57,547 bases of DNA, from NCBI RefSeq assembly GCF_028689845.1, contig NZ_JAQVCH010000018.1:1-57547 (forward strand). The letters are read 5' to 3'. Shown in pieces: positions 30,032 to 39,607 of this stretch. Below the pieces are notes generated by a model that was given only the letters and a program-made list of their open reading frames with translations, had not been told where the DNA came from and did not search any database. The first letter of the stretch is position 1. The number at the start of each line of letters is the position of its first letter. This DNA comes from Flavobacterium sp. GTDB taxonomy: Bacteria; Bacteroidota; Bacteroidia; Flavobacteriales; Flavobacteriaceae. A program made the position numbers and the translations under genes.

Positions 30032-30529
30032 ATGGCAGTAATTACTTTGGGTGGAAACCCTATACATACCTCTGGTGAACTTCCTAAAAAAGGAATACAA
30101 GCACCTAATTTTACTTTAGTAAAAACCGATTTATCAATTGCAACCTTAGCAGATTATGCGGGAAGCAAATTGGTTTTAAATATTTTCCCAAGTATTGACA
30201 CAGGAGTTTGTGCTACCTCAGTTAGAACTTTCAATCAGAAAGCAGGGGAATTAATAAACACTAAAGTACTGTGTATTTCACGTGATTTACCTTTTGCTCA
30301 GAAACGTTTTTGCGGTACAGAAGGGCTTGAAAATGTAGAAAATTTATCTGATTTTAAAGAGGGTAGTTTTGGTGATGCTTATGGTTTAACCATTACAGAT
30401 GGTCCGTTGGCAGGCTTACATTCTCGTGCGGTTATCGTAGTAGACGAAAAAGGTCTAGTTACTTATGCTGAACAAGTACCCGAAATTGGACAAGAACCTA
30501 ATTATGAAGCAGCTTTGGCTGCCCTATAA
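30032..30529 (+). CDS. tpx: Thiol peroxidase
   Basis: This atypical 2-Cys peroxiredoxin has the peroxidatic Cys60 in [12 protein letters not shown] and the resolving Cys94 in KRFCGTEGL, which form an intramolecular disulfide reduced by thioredoxin. The length of 165 aa is exactly typical. It has its own promoter but stands next to the ahpC operon, making a compact peroxide-defence cluster. Confidence 0.94.
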   Translation: MAVITLGGNPIHTSGELPKKGIQAPNFTLVKTDLSIATLADYAGSKLVLNIFPSIDTGVCATSVRTFNQKAGELINTKVLCISRDLPFAQKRFCGTEGLENVENLSDFKEGSFGDAYGLTITDGPLAGLHSRAVIVVDEKGLVTYAEQVPEIGQEPNYEAALAAL

Positions 30530-30536
30530 TCCCATT

Positions 30537-30911
30537 ATGGAATTTCAAAAAGACAACTCCCTTTTCACTGGTCGTTTAAAAAGCATGGTTTTTGCTTTAA
30601 AAGGAGCTTTTAAACTATTGACCACCGAACACAGCGTAATGGTTCAATTTTCGCTAGGGATTCTTATTACCATTGCTGGATTTTATTTTCAGATTTCAAA
30701 AACGGAATGGTTATTGCAAACCTTAGCTATAGGATTAGTGCTTTCTATTGAAGGATTGAATACTGCTGTTGAAAAAATAGCCGATTTTATTCATCCCGAA
30801 TTTCATGAACGCATTGGATTTATTAAAGATATTGCGGCAGGAGCTGTTTTTTTTGCTGCAATGACCGCCATAGCAATTGGAGTCATTATTTATATTCCGT
30901 ATTTAACCTAA
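30537..30911 (+). CDS. dgkA: Diacylglycerol kinase family protein
   Basis: The start is set at the ATG at 30537, 8 bp after tpx; a longer in-frame start would run 64 bp back into tpx and add unlike residues. The 124-aa product has three membrane helices and the active-site motif EGLNTAVEKIADF, as in small DgkA enzymes that phosphorylate diacylglycerol or undecaprenol at the inner membrane. In Bacteroidota either substrate is possible. Confidence 0.88.
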   Translation: MEFQKDNSLFTGRLKSMVFALKGAFKLLTTEHSVMVQFSLGILITIAGFYFQISKTEWLLQTLAIGLVLSIEGLNTAVEKIADFIHPEFHERIGFIKDIAAGAVFFAAMTAIAIGVIIYIPYLT

Positions 30912-30948
30912 AATTTTAAATTAAAAAAAGTAAATCTGTTGGTATAAA

Positions 30949-33384
30949 ATGGCTAAAACATCGACAAATACTACAAAAAAACAAGCGATGACAGACAAGG
31001 AACTTAAAACACCTTGGAAGTTTAACAAACAACACAAATTTTTATTGGGTTGTTTTTTGCTATTAGTATCACTCGTGCTATTTTTATCGATGATTTCTTT
31101 CTTTTTTTATTCAAAAGAAGACCAAAGTGCAGTTCACAGTTTTGCAGATAGAGCGGTTGAAGTCAATAATTGGTTAGGAAAAGTGGGAGCTTATTTAGCC
31201 GATTTCTTCCTCCATAAAGGATTTGGAATTGCTTCTTTCTTGCTTGTTCGACTTTTATTTTTATCAGGAATCTACTTGATTCTAAATTTATCGTTTAAAA
31301 AGCTAAAGAACACTTGGTTTTGGGATTTATTTGCAATGGTAAATTTCTCCTTATTATTTGGTTTTTTCTCCGATTATATTCCTGAATTAGGCGGTGTGAT
31401 TGGCTTCGAAATGAATTCTTTTATTCAAGATTTCATGGGTAAACCAGGTACTTTAATCGTTCTTGTTTTTAGTTTATTAATCTACTTGATTTTTAGAGTG
31501 AATGTTTCGCCAGAATCATTTCAAAAACTTTTTGAACGAAAGAAAAAAGAAGTCAAAGACGATTTATCGGAAGCAGAACTTGCGTTTAACCAACCGTTGC
31601 CCAAAGAGGAAATTAAGGAAGATGAAGAAGACATAATTTTGATGAAACCTTCTGCTTTTGAAATTAATAAATACGATTTAAAACCAACCATCGAGCATTC
31701 GTCAGAAATTGATTTGATGCCGAAAGCCAAAACAGATGAGTCAAAACTAGCTATAAAACCAAAGGAAGTTGAACTAATCCATACTGATGACGAACATTTT
31801 GTGATTGAAAAAGCGACCGAAGAAGAACAACTCGAAGAAAATTTAGCGGAGCGATTAGTGGCCGATTTTGGCGAATTTGATCCCACCTTAGAGCTTTCAA
31901 AATATAAATTTCCAACACTCGATTTATTGAAAGATTATGGTTCTGCCGGAATTACCATCAATCAAGAAGAATTAGAAGAAAATAAAAATCGCATTGTCGA
32001 TACCTTACGAAATTATAAAATTGATATTGCACAAATTAAAGCAACCGTCGGTCCGTCGGTGACTTTATATGAAATTGTGCCAGAAGCTGGTGTTCGAATT
32101 TCTAAAATTAAAAGTTTAGAAGACGACATCGCCTTATCGCTTTCTGCTTTAGGAATTCGTATCATCGCTCCAATTCCAGGAAAAGGAACGATTGGTATTG
32201 AAGTTCCAAACAAAAATCCAACCATGGTTCCGATGAAATCAGTATTGTCATCGCAACGTTTTCAAGAAGCAGAAATGGAATTGCCAATTGCTTTAGGAAA
32301 AACCATTTCTAACGAAACCTTTGTGGTTGATTTAGCTAAAATGCCGCACTTGTTGATGGCTGGAGCAACAGGTCAAGGAAAATCGGTTGGTTTAAATGCG
32401 GTACTAACGTCGCTATTATATAAAAAACATCCTGCGGAAGTCAAATTTGTATTGGTCGATCCAAAAAAAGTAGAGCTTACTTTATTCAATAAGATTGAGC
32501 GACATTATTTGGCAAAACTACCTGATAATTCAGATGCCATTATTACAGACAATACCAAAGTAATTAACACGTTGAATTCGTTGTGTATCGAAATGGATAA
32601 TCGGTATAATTTATTGAAAGATGCAATGGTTCGGAACATCAAAGAATATAACGATAAATTCAAAAACCGAAAGCTTAATCCAAATGATGGTCATCGTTTT
32701 TTACCCTATATTGTTTTAGTTGTGGATGAATTTGCCGACTTAATTATGACTGCTGGAAAAGAAGTGGAAACACCAATTGCTCGTCTAGCTCAATTGGCTC
32801 GTGCGATTGGAATTCATTTGATTATCGCTACACAAAGACCTTCTGTCAACGTTATTACAGGTTTAATTAAAGCGAATTTCCCAGCTAGAATTGCATTTAG
32901 AGTAACTTCCAAAATAGATTCACGAACCATTTTAGACACACAAGGAGCCGACCAATTAATTGGCCGTGGTGATATGTTATATACCAACGGTAATGATTTA
33001 GTGCGAGTACAATGTGCTTTTGTGGACACGCCAGAAGTAGAACGCATCACGGAATATATTGGTTCTCAAAAAGCGTATGCCACTGCTTATTTGCTTCCAG
33101 AATACTCTGGGGAAGAGAATGGCATAGTGCTTGATATAGATATTTCTGAACGCGATGTGATGTTTAGAGAAGCAGCCGAAATAATTGTAATTGCTCAACA
33201 AGGCTCGGCTTCACTTTTGCAACGAAAATTAAAATTAGGATACAACCGAGCTGGTCGATTAATTGACCAATTAGAAGCAGCTGGAATTGTAGGCCAATTT
33301 GAAGGTAGCAAAGCAAGAGGTGTAAACATTCCCGATTTAAACGCGTTGAATGAATTTTTAAATAATGAACAAAACAATGCCTAA
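30949..33384 (+). CDS. ftsK: DNA translocase FtsK
   Basis: FtsK couples chromosome segregation to septation. The N-terminal 190 or so residues hold four membrane helices. A variable acidic linker (about 195-310) leads to the motor: alpha domain, then RecA-like beta domain with Walker A GATGQGKS near residue 471 and Walker B PYIVLVVDEFADL. The last 65 residues form the winged-helix gamma domain (GSASLLQRKLKLGYNRAGRL) that reads KOPS-type sequences. At 811 aa it has a short linker compared with E. coli. Confidence 0.95.
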   Translation: MAKTSTNTTKKQAMTDKELKTPWKFNKQHKFLLGCFLLLVSLVLFLSMISFFFYSKEDQSAVHSFADRAVEVNNWLGKVGAYLADFFLHKGFGIASFLLVRLLFLSGIYLILNLSFKKLKNTWFWDLFAMVNFSLLFGFFSDYIPELGGVIGFEMNSFIQDFMGKPGTLIVLVFSLLIYLIFRVNVSPESFQKLFERKKKEVKDDLSEAELAFNQPLPKEEIKEDEEDIILMKPSAFEINKYDLKPTIEHSSEIDLMPKAKTDESKLAIKPKEVELIHTDDEHFVIEKATEEEQLEENLAERLVADFGEFDPTLELSKYKFPTLDLLKDYGSAGITINQEELEENKNRIVDTLRNYKIDIAQIKATVGPSVTLYEIVPEAGVRISKIKSLEDDIALSLSALGIRIIAPIPGKGTIGIEVPNKNPTMVPMKSVLSSQRFQEAEMELPIALGKTISNETFVVDLAKMPHLLMAGATGQGKSVGLNAVLTSLLYKKHPAEVKFVLVDPKKVELTLFNKIERHYLAKLPDNSDAIITDNTKVINTLNSLCIEMDNRYNLLKDAMVRNIKEYNDKFKNRKLNPNDGHRFLPYIVLVVDEFADLIMTAGKEVETPIARLAQLARAIGIHLIIATQRPSVNVITGLIKANFPARIAFRVTSKIDSRTILDTQGADQLIGRGDMLYTNGNDLVRVQCAFVDTPEVERITEYIGSQKAYATAYLLPEYSGEENGIVLDIDISERDVMFREAAEIIVIAQQGSASLLQRKLKLGYNRAGRLIDQLEAAGIVGQFEGSKARGVNIPDLNALNEFLNNEQNNA

Positions 33385-33385
33385 A

Positions 33386-34027
33386 ATGAAAAATTTAACT
33401 TTTATTACTTTATTCTTTTTATTGACTTTTACTGCCTTTGGACAAGATAAAAAAGCCAAAGACCTGCTAGACGAAGTCACCGCAAAAGTAAAAGGTTATG
33501 AAAATATTGCAATTGATTTCAAGTATTCACTTCAAAATACGAAAGAAAACATCAACCAAGATAGCAAAGGAAACGTGATGTTAAAAGGAAATTTATATTA
33601 TTTAAATTTCATGGGGTTAACCAAAATATTTGACGGAAAAAAAACCTATACGATTGTTCCAGAAGATGAAGAAATTACCATTTCTAAAGTCGATGACAAA
33701 GATGAGAATGCCATTACGCCTTCTAAAATGTTGACTTTTTTTAATTCAGGATATAAATACTATTGGGATGTTTTACAAGACATTAAAGGAAGAAAAATTC
33801 AATACATTAAACTCGTTCCAATTAGTTCAAAAGACCAACGCAAAGAAATTTTATTAGGAATCGATGTGCAAACAAAACATATTTATAATTTGATTGAAGT
33901 AGGACGCAACGGTACAAAAACAACACTCACTGTTAATTCTTTCAAAACCAATCAACCGATGTCAAAAAATCAATTTATCTTTGACGAAAGTAAATATAAA
34001 GGTTACTACATCAATAGAATAGACTAA
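33386..34027 (+). CDS. lolA: LolA-like outer-membrane lipoprotein carrier
   Basis: The start at 33386, 1 bp after the ftsK stop, gives a clean signal peptide (MKNLTFITLFFLLTFTAFGQ). An upstream in-frame ATG at 33365 lies inside ftsK and would spoil it. The 213-aa product has the LolA beta-sheet pattern (GNVMLKGNLYYLNFMGLTKIFDGKKTYTIVP in two halves). LolA carries lipoproteins across the periplasm, fitting the envelope theme of its neighbours. It is followed 7 bp later by a permease gene. Confidence 0.85.
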   Translation: MKNLTFITLFFLLTFTAFGQDKKAKDLLDEVTAKVKGYENIAIDFKYSLQNTKENINQDSKGNVMLKGNLYYLNFMGLTKIFDGKKTYTIVPEDEEITISKVDDKDENAITPSKMLTFFNSGYKYYWDVLQDIKGRKIQYIKLVPISSKDQRKEILLGIDVQTKHIYNLIEVGRNGTKTTLTVNSFKTNQPMSKNQFIFDESKYKGYYINRID

Positions 34028-34034
34028 TTCTGAG

Positions 34035-35462
34035 TTGAAAATACTGGATCGCTATATACTGACTTCCTTTTTAAGTACATTTGCTACGGTATTTGTTATC
34101 CTCTTTTTTATCTTTATTTTACAAGGAATTTGGCTTTTTATTGCCGACTTAGCTGGGAAAGATTTAGATTTTTATCTTATCATCAAATTCTTATTATTCT
34201 ATTCTCCCAAAGTTGTTCCGTTGGTTTTACCACTTTCAGTTTTGTTAGCTTCTATTATGACTTTCGGAAATTTTGCCGAAAATTATGAATTTGCAGCCAT
34301 GAAAGCTTCAGGAATTTCTTTAAAAAGAGCCATGTATTCCCTTGCCATTTTTATTAGCGGTTTAAGCATTGTGGCTTTTCTTTTTGCCAACAACATCATT
34401 CCACAAGCAGAATATGAGTTTGTGAATATTAAAAAAACCATTGTGCAACAAAAGCCTTCCATGGCTATTGCCGAAGGACAATTTAGTAAAATTGGCAACT
34501 ATAATATTAAGGTCAGCAAAAAACATGGTAAAAATAAAAATCTTTTAGACGACATTACCATTCATAAATTATCCAATTTAGGTGTTGGTGCCAATGTTAT
34601 TATTAAAGCTAAAAACGGTGAATTAATTAGCGATGAAAAAACAAATTTCCTTCAATTGGTTTTATATGATGGAAATTATTATGAAGACATTCAGCCAAAA
34701 AATTATAAAGACAAAAGCAAAATGCCTTTTGCTAAAAGCTCATTCAAAAAATATATTATCAATTTTGATTTAGCTCCGTTACAAAATTCAGAAGGAAACA
34801 CCAATGATATTACCAATACTAATTCCATGCTTAATGTGAACGAATTGGTTTATACCATCGATTCCTTAGAAAATAAAATTGGAAAAGATTTTGAATCTTA
34901 TTCAGAAAACATCAATCAGCGACTCACCATTGTCAATACCAAATTGGTCGATCAGCCCGTAGTAAAGGATACTTTAGTAAACGATATCACCTCAATTTTA
35001 GAACCTTTTCAATTATCTCAAATACTTGAATTTGCTCGTGGAAATGTTTCAAACATCAAATATTCTATTGATGGATCAAATTATGAATTTGAAGGAAAAA
35101 TTAAAAACATTAATAACCATTGGCTCGCGTTATATGATAAATTTGTTATTGCATATGCGTGTTTACTGATGTTTTTTATTGGTGCACCAGTTGGGGCTAT
35201 TATTAGAAAAGGCGGATTAGGATTGCCTATTGTTTTTGCCATGATTGTTTTTATTGTCTATCATTTTATCAATGTTTTTGGAAAAAAAGTGGCACAAGAA
35301 AACGGTATTCCTCCTTTTCTGGGTTCCTGGTTATCTTCCATTATCCTCACACCTATCGCTATATTACTCACCTATAGAGCCACAAACGATATTGGTTTGA
35401 TTAATATGGAAGTGATTTTACAACCGATTACTAAATTCTTTAAGAAAAAAGAAGCTAAATAA
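34035..35462 (+). CDS. LptF/LptG-family permease
   Basis: The YjgP/YjgQ-type permease has three N-terminal helices (ILDRYILTSFLSTFATV), a large periplasmic beta-jellyroll-like domain (about 150-370), and three C-terminal helices ending near FFKKKEAK. It forms the membrane part of the LptB2FG lipopolysaccharide exporter, or a related transporter. The start codon is TTG at 34035 (TTG AAA ATA CTG GAT), because no suitable ATG precedes the first helix. The length of 475 aa is large for LptF/G but common in Bacteroidota. Confidence 0.87.
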   Translation: MKILDRYILTSFLSTFATVFVILFFIFILQGIWLFIADLAGKDLDFYLIIKFLLFYSPKVVPLVLPLSVLLASIMTFGNFAENYEFAAMKASGISLKRAMYSLAIFISGLSIVAFLFANNIIPQAEYEFVNIKKTIVQQKPSMAIAEGQFSKIGNYNIKVSKKHGKNKNLLDDITIHKLSNLGVGANVIIKAKNGELISDEKTNFLQLVLYDGNYYEDIQPKNYKDKSKMPFAKSSFKKYIINFDLAPLQNSEGNTNDITNTNSMLNVNELVYTIDSLENKIGKDFESYSENINQRLTIVNTKLVDQPVVKDTLVNDITSILEPFQLSQILEFARGNVSNIKYSIDGSNYEFEGKIKNINNHWLALYDKFVIAYACLLMFFIGAPVGAIIRKGGLGLPIVFAMIVFIVYHFINVFGKKVAQENGIPPFLGSWLSSIILTPIAILLTYRATNDIGLINMEVILQPITKFFKKKEAK

Positions 35463-35472
35463 ATTTTATAAA

Positions 35473-36603
35473 ATGTCTACACCTATTCAGTTGAATACGA
35501 TCGAAGAAGCTATTGAAGATATCCGCCAAGGAAAAATAATCATTGTAGTGGACGATGAAGACCGCGAAAATGAAGGTGATTTTTTGGCTGCAGCCGATAA
35601 AGTAACTCCAGAAATGGTCAACTTTATGGCTACGCATGGTCGTGGACTCATTTGCACCCCTTTAACAGAAAGACGTTGTTCCGAATTGGAACTTCGCTCA
35701 ATGGTAGCCAACAATACCGATCCGATGGAAACCGCTTTTACCGTTTCTGTCGATTTGAAAGGTCATGGCGTTACCACTGGAATTTCGGCAGCAGACCGTG
35801 CCAAAACCATTGCAGCTTTAGTGGATGAAAATACCAAACCTTATGAATTAGCTAGACCTGGGCATATTTTCCCGTTAATTGCAAAACAAGGTGGCGTATT
35901 GCGAAGAACGGGACACACTGAAGCCGCTATAGATTTTGCTCGTTTAGCAGGTTTCTCGCCTGCTGGTGTGATTTGCGAAATCATGAATGATGATGGAACA
36001 ATGTCACGTTTACCGCAATTAGTAGAAGTAGCGAAGAAATTTAATTTAAAATTAGTTTCTATTGAGGATTTAGTGGCGTATCGAATGCAACATGATAGCT
36101 TGATTCAAAAGAAAGAAGATTGTGAAATTCAAACTCGTTTTGGAACATTTCGTTTGCGAGCCTATTTGCAAACCACCAATAAACAAGTGCATTTGGCCTT
36201 GTCAAAAGGAAGTTGGAACAAAGGCGATGCGGTGCTAACCCGAATCAATTCGAAGCAAGTGAACAACGATATCTTAGAATCATTAACCAATAATTCTGAA
36301 AAAAGATTGGAAGACATGTTTGCTAAAATTAATGAAGAAGGTCGCGGTGCTGTGCTTTTTATAAATCAAGAAATTCCGTCGATTGAATTATTAAATCGAA
36401 TTGGCGAGTTAAAAATATTACAAGAAAAAGGACAAATGAAAGCTCCACCTATCAAAATGGATGCTAAAGATTTTGGAATTGGAGCCCAAATTTTACACGA
36501 TATCGATATTTCTAAAATTAGATTACTTTCTAATTCTGAACAAACCAAACGAGTAGGTATGATTGGTTATGGTTTAGAAATAACTGATTATGTAAATTAT
36601 TAA
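35473..36603 (+). CDS. ribB: 3,4-dihydroxy-2-butanone 4-phosphate synthase with degenerate GTP-cyclohydrolase-II-like domain
   Basis: Residues 1-200 form the DHBP synthase, which makes the four-carbon riboflavin precursor from ribulose 5-phosphate. The acidic loop DDEDRENEGD (27-36) and GHTEAAIDFARLAG (147-160) are intact. The following 170 residues look like a RibA domain by position and length but lack the zinc-binding cysteine cluster and the catalytic region of GTP cyclohydrolase II, so only RibB activity is predicted. It is 10 bp after the permease and probably co-transcribed. A separate RibA should exist elsewhere. Confidence 0.9.
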   Translation: MSTPIQLNTIEEAIEDIRQGKIIIVVDDEDRENEGDFLAAADKVTPEMVNFMATHGRGLICTPLTERRCSELELRSMVANNTDPMETAFTVSVDLKGHGVTTGISAADRAKTIAALVDENTKPYELARPGHIFPLIAKQGGVLRRTGHTEAAIDFARLAGFSPAGVICEIMNDDGTMSRLPQLVEVAKKFNLKLVSIEDLVAYRMQHDSLIQKKEDCEIQTRFGTFRLRAYLQTTNKQVHLALSKGSWNKGDAVLTRINSKQVNNDILESLTNNSEKRLEDMFAKINEEGRGAVLFINQEIPSIELLNRIGELKILQEKGQMKAPPIKMDAKDFGIGAQILHDIDISKIRLLSNSEQTKRVGMIGYGLEITDYVNY

Positions 36604-36636
36604 GAGCAGGCCTAAACACATTTAAACCTGCTTTGT
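36604..36636 (+). terminator. Weak hairpin after ribB
   Basis: AGCAGG (36605-36610) pairs with CCTGCT (36627-36632), followed by a short T-rich stretch. Only six base pairs, so modest support. Confidence 0.45.
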
Positions 36637-36654
36637 TTAGCAATTAAATTCGTT

Positions 36655-36861
36655 TTACTCTTTGCTATATTCTAATATATCACCCGGTTGACAAGCTAAT
36701 ACTTCACAAATGGATTCTAGCGTACTAAACCGAATGGCTTTTGCCTTACCTGTTTTTAAAATAGAAAGATTAGCAAGCGTTAGGCCTACTTTTTCGGATA
36801 AATCATTGAGTGACATTTTTCGTCTTGCCATCATCACATCTAAGTTTACTATAATTGCCAT
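36655..36861 (-). CDS. Small XRE-type HTH regulator
   Basis: A 68-aa protein that is essentially a bare helix-turn-helix (MIVNLDVMMARRKMSLNDLSEKVGL, LSILKTGKAKAIRFSTLESI, LACQPGDILEYSKE), the YozG/Cro-like family that pairs with DUF2975 genes. It starts 3 bp after the upstream DUF2975 gene ends. It probably represses the pair. Confidence 0.9.
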   Translation of the reverse strand: MAIIVNLDVMMARRKMSLNDLSEKVGLTLANLSILKTGKAKAIRFSTLESICEVLACQPGDILEYSKE

Positions 36862-36864
36862 AAG

Positions 36865-37401
36865 TTAAATTGTTAATTCATTTTCAGCCTGAAATTCAAT
36901 TGCTCGGTTTATCAAATGCGTCATCACAAAAAGAATGACCGCCATAAACAACCACACGTCTCCCCCACCCATACTCAAAACATCAATTGCCGGCATTTGC
37001 ACGCCTTGCTGAACTAACCAATCGGAATAATTCTTACCCCAAATACAAAATAGGCCAATTCCTAGTGCCAAATAGCCAATATGCTTCACACTTTCTTTGA
37101 CTTCAATAGTAAATGGCTGTCCAAAACTAGCTTTTTTATCCATCGAAAGTTTAACGATAACATAGAATAAAATCGCTTTTAAAACGGATACCGTAATCAT
37201 TAAGAATAGAATGACTCCAAAGTAACCTGAATCAAATTGAAATAAATGCTCCAGTTTTAAGTAGGAAGCGTTAATTGGATTAATGAAAAAAGTAAAAAAG
37301 GCATTAAAAATAAAACTCCCTGCTTCTACGCACAATCCAATAAAAAGTATCCAAGCTACGACATTCAAAAAAATTAAAATCTGTTTAGAAGTTGTTTTCA
37401 T
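36865..37401 (-). CDS. DUF2975 membrane protein
   Basis: A 178-aa protein with four hydrophobic helices (ILIFLNVVAWILFIGLCVEAG, VILFLMITVSVLKAILFYVIV, YLALGIGLFCIWG, DVWLFMAVILFVMTHLI), characteristic of DUF2975. It is nearly always paired with a small HTH gene, as here. The function is unknown; a membrane sensor for the HTH protein is plausible. Confidence 0.88.
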   Translation of the reverse strand: MKTTSKQILIFLNVVAWILFIGLCVEAGSFIFNAFFTFFINPINASYLKLEHLFQFDSGYFGVILFLMITVSVLKAILFYVIVKLSMDKKASFGQPFTIEVKESVKHIGYLALGIGLFCIWGKNYSDWLVQQGVQMPAIDVLSMGGGDVWLFMAVILFVMTHLINRAIEFQAENELTI

Positions 37402-37885
37402 CTTTTAAATTTAAAGTTACAGAGGACAAATATAAAATATATTTATTGATAAACAATAAATTTTAATCTTTTTAAGATAAATTTTAATTGATTAACTATT
37501 TATTGTGTATTTAATTTTTAAACTTATTATGTTTTGATATATCCAAAAAAATATATTTAAATTGGTTTTAGTAAATGATTTTAGCTCAATAAAAAAAAGC
37601 CAGAATTCTTAATTTATTATGAAAGCGAAAATTACTATTCATTTAGAGATTAACTTTATAAAACTAGAACGTTTATAAATCAGTTCTAAACGGCATGCTT
37701 AATGTTGCTAAATAATCTTAAAATAATAGAAAATGAACTCCTTTAGCTATTATGAACGGATTGATCAAGTAATTCATTGACTAAATTGTTAGTATAGAAA
37801 GTTTTGAAAAATAAAATCAATGCTTTTTTCGGATTATATCGACAAAAATTTTCTATTTTTAATATCTAATCCAAAACTACCTAAA
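37402..37885. other. 484-bp very AT-rich divergent intergenic region
   Basis: No convincing gene is seen. It holds a small inverted repeat TTATTG-ATAAA-CAATAA around 37443-37459, near the DUF2975 start and a possible HTH operator, and a half-copy of a hairpin terminator (about 37590-37614, containing GCCAGAATTC) that resembles the one at 43957. Confidence 0.55.
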
Positions 37886-39592
37886 ATGAGAAAACTTCTA
37901 TTAGGATTTCTATTATTTTCTTTATGGAGTTGTAAAGAGAATAATCAAATGCCGAATGAAAATTCACAACTTTATTTCAATGGTGATATTCTTACTATGG
38001 AAGATGATATTCCTAAATATGTTGAAGCAATTGTTAGCCAAAACGGAAAAATTATATTTGTAGGAAATAAAGCTGAAGCTGAATCAAAATTCAAGAATTT
38101 AAAAAGAATTGATTTAAAAGGCAAAACGTTATTGCCAGGATTTATAGATCCTCACAGTCATTTTAGTATGGTTTCAAATACAATGGGACAAGTAGATTTA
38201 AATCCGGAACCAGTTGGAAAAATCAAAACTATTGAAGATATTCTTCAAAATCTTAAAAATTATAAAGAAAACAACAAAATTTCTGATGGTGAATGGATTT
38301 TTGGTTGGGGATATGATGACGGGCAATTATTGGAAAAACGCCATCCTACAAAAAAAGATATAGATAAAGTTTTACCCAATAATCCTGTCTATTTGCAACA
38401 TACAAGCGGACATATGGGTGTTGCCAATTCATTAGGTCTTAAAAAATTAAATATTTCAGCCAATTCCAAAAGTCCAGAGGGTGGTAATATAGATCGTTTC
38501 CCAAATTCAAAGGAGCCAACTGGTTTAGTGCAAGAAACCGCTATGTATCCTTTTATTAAAAACATGTTAGAAATTTTAGCTAGTAAACAAGCTGACTATT
38601 TTAATACAACCCAAAATTATTATGCATCAAACGGAATTACAACGGCCAATGATGGAATGACAGATAGAAACACAATCAAATTTTTTCAATCGCAAGCCGA
38701 TTCCGGAAAATTGATTATCGATTTGATTGCACTAGCAGGTTATTCTGAATTAGACAGCAATTTGGCGGACACTTCTCTCCGCTTCAAAACTTACAAAAAC
38801 GGGTTTAAAATACAAGGAACAAAAATCGTAGCCGATGGTTCTCCTCAAGGTAAAACAGCATTTTTCTCTAAACCTTTTTTGACAGAAGTTCCAGGCTGTC
38901 ACCACGACTGCAAAGGTTTACCAAGTTTAACACAGGAAGCATTGAATTCCTTATTTAAAACAGCATACAATAAGAATAATCAATTATTTATTCATTGCAA
39001 TGGGGATGCAACGATAGATATGGTTTTAGAAGCACACGAGAAAGCATGTGCAAAATTGAATCAACCTTTAGACAAAGATCGTAGAACCATTATTATTCAT
39101 TCGCAATTTGCACGATTGGAACAATTAAAAAAATTTGCAACCTACAACATGCAGCCCTCTTTCTTTACAAATCATGCTTATTTTTGGGGTGATATACATG
39201 TAGAAAATTTAGGAAAAACGCGAGCTGATTTCTTAAGTCCAATGGTTAGTTCCAAGCGTTTAGGGCTAAAACCAACTAATCACTCTGATGCAACAGTTAC
39301 CCCTATTGATCCATTATTTACTATCTGGACTGCTGTTAATCGGGTTTCTCGTTCAGGGAAAATAATTGGCGAAACAGAAAGAACTACACCATATATGGCA
39401 TTGCAAGCGATTACTTCTTTCGCAGCCTTTGAATTTTTTGATGAGAATTTAAAAGGGACTTTAACCAATGGAAAATTAGCTGATTTTGTTATATTAGACA
39501 AGAATCCAATAAAAGTGAATCCAATGGAAATCAAAAACATTAAAATTATAGAAACAATAAAAGATGGAAAAACAATATTTAAAAAACAATAA
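37886..39592 (+). CDS. YtcJ-like amidohydrolase lipoprotein
   Basis: The start at 37886 gives MRKLLLGFLLFSLWSCKENN, a lipoprotein signal with lipobox Cys16; an in-frame ATG at 37820 would add 22 residues in front and is less likely. The product (568 aa) is a metal-dependent amidohydrolase of the YtcJ type: the metal motif DPHSHF follows LLPGF, then NGITTANDGMTD, FIHCNGDATIDMVL and NHSDATVTPIDPL near the end. Substrate unknown; the family includes N-substituted formamide deformylases. It precedes an SDR, a DMT exporter and cls on the same strand with short gaps. Confidence 0.87.
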   Translation: MRKLLLGFLLFSLWSCKENNQMPNENSQLYFNGDILTMEDDIPKYVEAIVSQNGKIIFVGNKAEAESKFKNLKRIDLKGKTLLPGFIDPHSHFSMVSNTMGQVDLNPEPVGKIKTIEDILQNLKNYKENNKISDGEWIFGWGYDDGQLLEKRHPTKKDIDKVLPNNPVYLQHTSGHMGVANSLGLKKLNISANSKSPEGGNIDRFPNSKEPTGLVQETAMYPFIKNMLEILASKQADYFNTTQNYYASNGITTANDGMTDRNTIKFFQSQADSGKLIIDLIALAGYSELDSNLADTSLRFKTYKNGFKIQGTKIVADGSPQGKTAFFSKPFLTEVPGCHHDCKGLPSLTQEALNSLFKTAYNKNNQLFIHCNGDATIDMVLEAHEKACAKLNQPLDKDRRTIIIHSQFARLEQLKKFATYNMQPSFFTNHAYFWGDIHVENLGKTRADFLSPMVSSKRLGLKPTNHSDATVTPIDPLFTIWTAVNRVSRSGKIIGETERTTPYMALQAITSFAAFEFFDENLKGTLTNGKLADFVILDKNPIKVNPMEIKNIKIIETIKDGKTIFKKQ

Positions 39593-39607
39593 TCTAAAAC
39601 CTATTTA

